Below, in pieces: positions 59,902 to 64,000 of a stretch of DNA of 64,000 bases. The DNA is from Tautonia sociabilis (GTDB taxonomy: Bacteria; Planctomycetota; Planctomycetia; Isosphaerales; Isosphaeraceae): contig NZ_RYZH01000012.1 in NCBI RefSeq assembly GCF_003977685.1, positions 64,778-128,777 on the forward strand, in the 5' to 3' direction. The notes under the pieces are model-generated. The model saw only the letters and a list, made by a program, of their open reading frames with translations, was not told where the DNA came from and did not search any database. Every line of letters starts with the position of its first letter. Position 1 is the stretch's first letter. Position numbers and translations under genes: made by a program.

Positions 59902-61794
59902 ATGTCCCTGGCGACTCCCGCCCTGATCTTGCTCGCCCTCGCCGCGAGCCCCGACGACCAGGGCGACGGGCCCGCCACGTTCGCCGGAGACGTCCGACCG
60001 GTCCTCGAACGGTCCTGCTCCCGGTGTCACGGGCCCGAGGTCTCGAAGGCCGGCATCGACCTCTCGGTGCTGGCCGACGAGGAGGCGTCCCGACGCTTCA
60101 TCGACCTCTCCCTCCAGGTTCTTGACGCCGTCGAATTGCGGACGATGCCCCCTCCCGACGAGCCGGGTCCGACCGAGCTCGAGCGTCAGCGGCTCGTCGA
60201 GGCCCTGGGGGAGGTGCTCGACGCCGTCGGAGAGCCGACCGACCCGGGCCGAGAACCGATTCAGCGCCTGACTCATGAACAGTACAACAACTCGATCCGA
60301 GACCTGCTCGGCGTCGACCTCCGGCCCGCCGACGACTTCCCGACCGATGGCAGCGGGGGAGAGGGGTTCGACAACAACGGCTCGACCCTGTTCATCCCGC
60401 CGATCCTGATGGAGAAGTACCTCGCGGCGGCCGGCAAGGTCCTCGACGCCGCCGCTCCCGAGGCCTTCCTCGTCGCAAGGCCCTCCGACGACGGCCTCTC
60501 CCCCGACGAGGCGGCCCGACGCTGCCTGGAGCGGTTCGCCACACGAGCCTTCCGACGCCCGGCGACCGCCGAGGAGATCGATCGCCTGATGCTCCTCGTC
60601 CGCCGAGCGATCGATCGGGGAGACTCGTTCGAGGACGCCGTGAAGCTCGCCTTGAAGGCGGTGCTCGTCTCTCCCAGCTTCCTCTTCCTCGGCGAGCGCC
60701 AGAGAGAGGCCGGGACCGAGGACGGGGCCGAGGCCGAGGGCCCCTACCGGATCGACCCCTTCGAGATGGCCGCCCGGCTCTCGTACTTCCTCTGGTCGAG
60801 CATCCCCGACGACGAGCTCCTGGAGCTGGCCGCGTCGGGACGGATCTTCGAACCGGAGGAGATCGACGCCCAGGTCCGCCGGATGCTCGCCGACCCGAAG
60901 TCGCGCGCCCTGGCCGAGCAATTCGCCGGCCAGTGGTTCCGCCTCGAGCTGCTGAAAAGCGGGGCCGAGCCGAGCCGGAGGCGGTTCCCCGAGTATTCTT
61001 CCGACCTGCGCGACGCGATGATCGAGGAGCCGATCGCCTTCTTCCACGCCCTGCTGCGCGAGGACCGCTCCCTGCTCGATCTGATCGACGCCGACTACAC
61101 CTTCGCCAACCATCGGCTCGCCGAGTTCTACGGGATCCCGGGAGTCTCCGGCGACGAGTTCCGCCGCGTGGCCCTGGAGGACGCGAACCGAGGGGGCGTG
61201 CTGGGCATGGCCGGCATCCTGACGCTGACCTCCTACCCGGGCCGGACCAGCCCCGTCCTGCGCGGCAAGTGGGTGCTCGAGGAACTGCTCGGCACCCCCC
61301 CGCCCCCCCCTCCGCCGGACGTCGACACCCTCTCGCAGGACGACCGGCCCATCGACGGCCTGACCTTCCGCCAGCGGCTGGAGCGGCATCGCGAGCAGCG
61401 CCGCTGCGCCTCCTGCCACGCCAAGCTCGACCCGCTCGGCTTCGGACTGGAGAACTTCGACGCGATCGGCCGATGGCGGGACGAGATCGCCGGCGTTCCG
61501 GTCGACTCCTCGGGCCGACTGACCTCCGGCGAGGAGTTCACCGGCCCGGCCGAGTTGAAGCGGATCCTCAAGGAGTCGAAGCGCGACCTGATCGTCCGCA
61601 ACCTGATCGAGCGCATGCTCTCCTACGCGCTCAGACGAGGCGTCGAGTATTACGACGCGCCGACCATCGAGGCGATCGCCGTCGCCCTGGACGAGCAGGG
61701 CGACCGCAGCCAGACGCTCATCTCGGAAGTCGCCAAGAGCTACCCGTTCCAGTATCGCCGCGACGAGCCGATCGCGGCCGAGGAGGAGAACTGA
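59902..61794 (+). CDS. DUF1592/DUF1588/DUF1585 cytochrome-type protein
   Basis: A 630-aa exported planctomycete protein. Signal peptide 1-16; haem c site CSRCH at 39-43 (PSCyt domain); then the ordered DUF1587 (RLTHEQYNNSIRDLLGVD), DUF1595 (AARRCLERFATRAFRRPATAEE), DUF1592 (FEMAARLSYFLWSSIPDDELL), DUF1588 (GGVLGMAGILTLTSYPGRTSPVLRGKW; CASCHAKLDPLGFGLENFD) and DUF1585 (LIVRNLIERMLSYALRRGVEYYD) modules. Its partner DUF1552 starts 3 nt after its stop, so the two are translated together. Function unknown; presumably a periplasmic redox complex. Confidence 0.9.
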   Translation: MSLATPALILLALAASPDDQGDGPATFAGDVRPVLERSCSRCHGPEVSKAGIDLSVLADEEASRRFIDLSLQVLDAVELRTMPPPDEPGPTELERQRLVEALGEVLDAVGEPTDPGREPIQRLTHEQYNNSIRDLLGVDLRPADDFPTDGSGGEGFDNNGSTLFIPPILMEKYLAAAGKVLDAAAPEAFLVARPSDDGLSPDEAARRCLERFATRAFRRPATAEEIDRLMLLVRRAIDRGDSFEDAVKLALKAVLVSPSFLFLGERQREAGTEDGAEAEGPYRIDPFEMAARLSYFLWSSIPDDELLELAASGRIFEPEEIDAQVRRMLADPKSRALAEQFAGQWFRLELLKSGAEPSRRRFPEYSSDLRDAMIEEPIAFFHALLREDRSLLDLIDADYTFANHRLAEFYGIPGVSGDEFRRVALEDANRGGVLGMAGILTLTSYPGRTSPVLRGKWVLEELLGTPPPPPPPDVDTLSQDDRPIDGLTFRQRLERHREQRRCASCHAKLDPLGFGLENFDAIGRWRDEIAGVPVDSSGRLTSGEEFTGPAELKRILKESKRDLIVRNLIERMLSYALRRGVEYYDAPTIEAIAVALDEQGDRSQTLISEVAKSYPFQYRRDEPIAAEEEN

Positions 61795-61797
61795 CCG

Positions 61798-63225
61798 ATG
61801 AGCCAGCCGTTCCGACGGATCACGCGGCGGACGATGCTCCGGGGCCTCGGCGTCGCGATGGGCCTGCCCTGGCTGGAGGCCATGCAGCCCGCGGCCGCCC
61901 GGGCCATCGAGGGAGGAGGCGCCTGGCGTCCTCCCGTGCGCATGGCCTGCCTCTTCGTCCCCAACGGCGTCAACCCGCACGCCTGGACCCCCGAAGGGAT
62001 CGGCCGGGACTTCGAGCTCTCTCCGATCCTCGCTCCGCTGGCCGAGCACAAGGATGACCTGCTCGTCCTGACCAACCTGATGAACCGGGCGACCGACACC
62101 GGAGACGGCCACTACGTCAAGACCGCCGGCTGGCTGACCGGCACGACGATCACCCGGACCACCGGCTCCGACCTGGATTCCGGCGGCGTCTCGATCGACC
62201 AGCTCGCCGCCTCCCGGATCGGGCACATGACGCCGCTGCCCTCGCTCGAGCTGGGGGTGGATCCCGTGACCCGGGGCGTGGACACCAACGTCGGCTACAC
62301 CCGGCTCTACGGCTCCCACATCTCGTGGTCGACCCCCACCACCCCCCTGGCCAAGGAGATCAACCCGAAGCTCGCCTTCGATCGCCTCTTCCGCTCCCAG
62401 GCCGCCGAGTCGTCCGGCAACATCGAGGACGACCGCAGCGTGCTCGACCTGGTGATGGAGGACGCCCGAGCCCTCCGCTCCCGGGTCGGCCACGCCGATC
62501 GCCTGAAGATCGACGAATACCTCGACTCGGTCCGGGCCGTCGAAACCCGGATCGCCTTCGACGCCGAGGGACGCCGCGCCCGATACCTCGACGACCCCGA
62601 CGCCCGGCGCGACATCGAGGCCCTCGGCGGCCGCATCGACACCTACGTCCACGACGCCGGCCACCTCCAGGAACGGGAGCTGGACCACACCGAGCACGTC
62701 CGCCTGATGCTCGACCTGCTCGTCCTGGCCTTCCAGACCGACTCGACGCGCATCGGCACGTTCATGTTCGGCAACGCGGTCAGCGGCAAGGACTTCTCGT
62801 TCCTCGACGGCGTCCGGGGAGGCTTCCACCAGCTCTCCCACCACGAGAACGACGACGAGAAGCTCGAACAATACAAGCGGATCAACGCCTGGCACAGCGC
62901 CCAGCTCTCCTACATGCTCGGCCGGATGCGGCAGGTCCGCGAGGGGGACGGCACGCTGCTGGACAACGCGATGGTCCTCTTCGGCTCCGGCCTCCGAGAC
63001 GGCAACCGGCACGACCCGCACAACCTCCCCATCCTCCTGGCCGGCCGGGGAGGGGGCACTCTGGCAACGGGTCGCCACCTGCGCTTCGGCAAGGACACGC
63101 CGCTGTGCAACCTCTTCGTGTCGATGCTCGATCGCGTCGGCACCCCCGTGGAGCGCTTCGCCGACAGCACCGGCCCGCTGCCCGGCCTGGACAACCCGGA
63201 CTTCGTCCCCGTCGTCTCCGGCTGA
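61798..63225 (+). CDS. DUF1552 protein (Tat-exported)
   Basis: A 475-aa DUF1552 protein with the twin-arginine signal FRRITRRTMLRGLGVAMGLPWLEAM. The domain begins RMACLFVPNGVNPHAWTP and contains LVLTNLMNRA, GHYVKTAGWLTG, SVSIDQ-like segment GGVSIDQLAA and FGSGLRDGNRHDPHNLPILLAG, which resembles the DUF1501/alkaline phosphatase superfamily end. Always paired with DUF1592 genes in this phylum. Start 3 nt after the upstream stop. Confidence 0.9.
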   Translation: MSQPFRRITRRTMLRGLGVAMGLPWLEAMQPAAARAIEGGGAWRPPVRMACLFVPNGVNPHAWTPEGIGRDFELSPILAPLAEHKDDLLVLTNLMNRATDTGDGHYVKTAGWLTGTTITRTTGSDLDSGGVSIDQLAASRIGHMTPLPSLELGVDPVTRGVDTNVGYTRLYGSHISWSTPTTPLAKEINPKLAFDRLFRSQAAESSGNIEDDRSVLDLVMEDARALRSRVGHADRLKIDEYLDSVRAVETRIAFDAEGRRARYLDDPDARRDIEALGGRIDTYVHDAGHLQERELDHTEHVRLMLDLLVLAFQTDSTRIGTFMFGNAVSGKDFSFLDGVRGGFHQLSHHENDDEKLEQYKRINAWHSAQLSYMLGRMRQVREGDGTLLDNAMVLFGSGLRDGNRHDPHNLPILLAGRGGGTLATGRHLRFGKDTPLCNLFVSMLDRVGTPVERFADSTGPLPGLDNPDFVPVVSG

Positions 63226-63352
63226 ATCGCCCGCCCCTCCCCGCCGGCTCGGACTCGCAGACGACCCCGGAGCCGACCTCCTCACCCACGGCCTGGCCTT
63301 CGCCCGGGTGTCGAGCCCTCCCCTGACCGTCGCCGGATGCGACGCCGCCGGC

Positions 63353-63628
63353 GCCGGCTGGCTGTTCAACAAGGGGGTGGGGTAATGGGACGACAATTAC
63401 CTCAACACCCGTTACAACCACCACGAGACGGCCAACGCTTCTCGGCCGGACTGCATCACCGATCACAATCCCGGCTGGAAGGCCGCTCGCAGCCTCCATC
63501 CGGGAGGGGTCAACGTGCTCTTCTGTGATGGGCATGTCGATTTCATTCAAGAAACCGTCGACCCGACCGTCTGGCGAGGGCTCTCCACCCGATCCCGGGG
63601 GGAAGTGATCTCGTCGGAAGCCTATTGA
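63353..63628 (+). pseudogene. DUF1559 gene remnant (C-terminal end)
   Basis: A reading frame ending TGA at 63626-63628 encodes WDDNYLNTRYNHHETA, then PGWKAARSLHPGGVNVLFC, DGHVDFIQETV and STRSRGEVISSEAY. It aligns with the C-terminus of the intact DUF1559 protein at 47995-49050 (SLHPGGANFAMADGSVKF; STRKQGEIISADAY). The frame is interrupted by TAA at 63383-63385, between GWLFNKGVG and WDDN, and the N-terminal two thirds, including the prepilin helix, are absent: the DUF1552 gene ends at 63225. It is a decayed fragment, unlikely to be expressed. Confidence 0.85.
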
Positions 63629-63718
63629 CCGGCCGGCGGTCGCATGCTTTCCCCTCGGAGGCGCCGGCGTCCCGCCGTCCGAGGGGAACACTCGAGCAAA
63701 ACAAAACGTCCGCACCGG

Positions 63719-64000
63719 TCAGTCTTTGGAAAGCCCCCGCAGCGGCCAGGCGGGCGACTCGGTCCGGGCGATGCTCAGATATGCTTCGATCCGAGCGACG
63801 ATCTCCGGGTGCTCGGCCGCCTGGTCCTTCTCCTCGCCGAGATCGGTTTCGAGGTCGTACAATTCGAGCGGCCCGTCGGGAGCCAGCCGCACGCCCTTCC
63901 ATCGACCCATGCGAACTGCTTGCTTGGATGCCCGGCCCTCGTGGAACTCCCAGTAGAGGAACTCGTGTTCCTCCTGGGTTCTCCCGGCCGCCTCGGGGCC
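63719..64000 (-). CDS. Sulfatase, C-terminal part (runs off window)
   Basis: The last 93 codons of an arylsulfatase gene whose start lies to the right of the window; the frame is open to base 64000. Landmarks: EHEFLYWEFHEGRASKQAVR, then MGRWKGVRLAP, LELYDLETDLGEEKDQAAEHPEIVARIEAYL, the standard C-terminal substrate-side strand and YDL...DP-like ending of type I sulfatases. The formylglycine motif lies outside the window. Convergent with the DUF1559 remnant. The internal ATG at 63910 is not the start. Confidence 0.88.
   Translation of the reverse strand, partial: GPEAAGRTQEEHEFLYWEFHEGRASKQAVRMGRWKGVRLAPDGPLELYDLETDLGEEKDQAAEHPEIVARIEAYLSIARTESPAWPLRGLSKD

Noticed and set aside
59824-63396. 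A 1190-codon minus-strand open frame over the DUF1592 and DUF1552 genes
   Set aside because: It is antisense to two well-recognised families joined by a 3-nt gap; no homology-like motif is present.
1-64000. tRNA, rRNA, insertion sequence, integrase or prophage genes
   Set aside because: None of the expected sequence signatures was recognised on either strand; tRNA absence was judged by eye and would need a covariance-model scan.

Overview
The window is very GC-rich DNA from a planctomycete, most likely an Isosphaeraceae-type member (Tautonia, Paludisphaera, Singulisphaera or Isosphaera relatives). The basis is gene content: DUF1559 pseudopilin-like proteins, DUF1549/DUF1553, DUF1501, DUF1552 and DUF1592 proteins with CxxCH haem sites, a very large PVC-type haem-binding propeller protein, and many exported sulfatases. 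No rRNA, tRNA, transposase, phage gene or CRISPR array was found, so this reads as chromosomal accessory DNA.

Layout. Positions 1-273 hold a 28-bp tandem repeat. A LarA-like gene (274-1470, minus) diverges from a plus-strand cluster: a membrane-anchored formylglycine-generating enzyme with both catalytic cysteines, four exported type I sulfatases (3404-10193), an HdeD-type membrane protein between the first two, a dimethylformamidase-beta-like protein and an enolase-superfamily enzyme (to 12998). A tightly coupled minus-strand operon faces it (18902 to 13047): PVC haem protein, exported dimethylformamidase-beta-like protein, Tat-exported TIM-barrel isomerase. The two arms probably handle sulfated polymers and their breakdown products.

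Middle. 19646-20413 is an unrecognised exported protein. 20425-23640 is a ferrous-iron operon (feoA, feoA, feoB, Cys-rich partner, minus strand) with a readable promoter and Fur-type operator at 23735-23788. Then come a methyltransferase, an OpgC-like acyltransferase, dihydroorotate dehydrogenase, a GH15 glucan/trehalose hydrolase, a DUF309 protein, an ECF sigma/anti-sigma pair, a sodium:solute symporter with its small partner, a PilT-type ATPase, a MATE exporter, a VOC protein, a 1 kb gap with repeats, and an unrecognised 1236-aa membrane protein.

Right part. 43304-49050 is a minus-strand set: DUF1559, small lipoprotein, DUF1549/1553 cytochrome, DUF1501. 49698-59527 contains a group of exported metabolic enzymes normally known from the cytoplasm: a single-chain triple RidA, an amidohydrolase, a SelA/DgaE-like PLP enzyme, an RraA-like aldolase and a PQQ dehydrogenase, followed by a TolB-like propeller. 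Together they could form an extracytoplasmic amino-sugar-acid or hydroxy-acid pathway; this is the most novel proposal here. 59902-63225 is a DUF1592/DUF1552 pair, followed by a DUF1559 pseudogene fragment and the C-terminal end of a sulfatase that runs off the window.

Convergent gene pairs are repeatedly separated by strong GC-rich hairpins without U-tracts (20434, 24529, 50234, 54494); a fifth (33972) follows pilT. Many long open frames on opposite strands are high-GC shadows and are not annotated.
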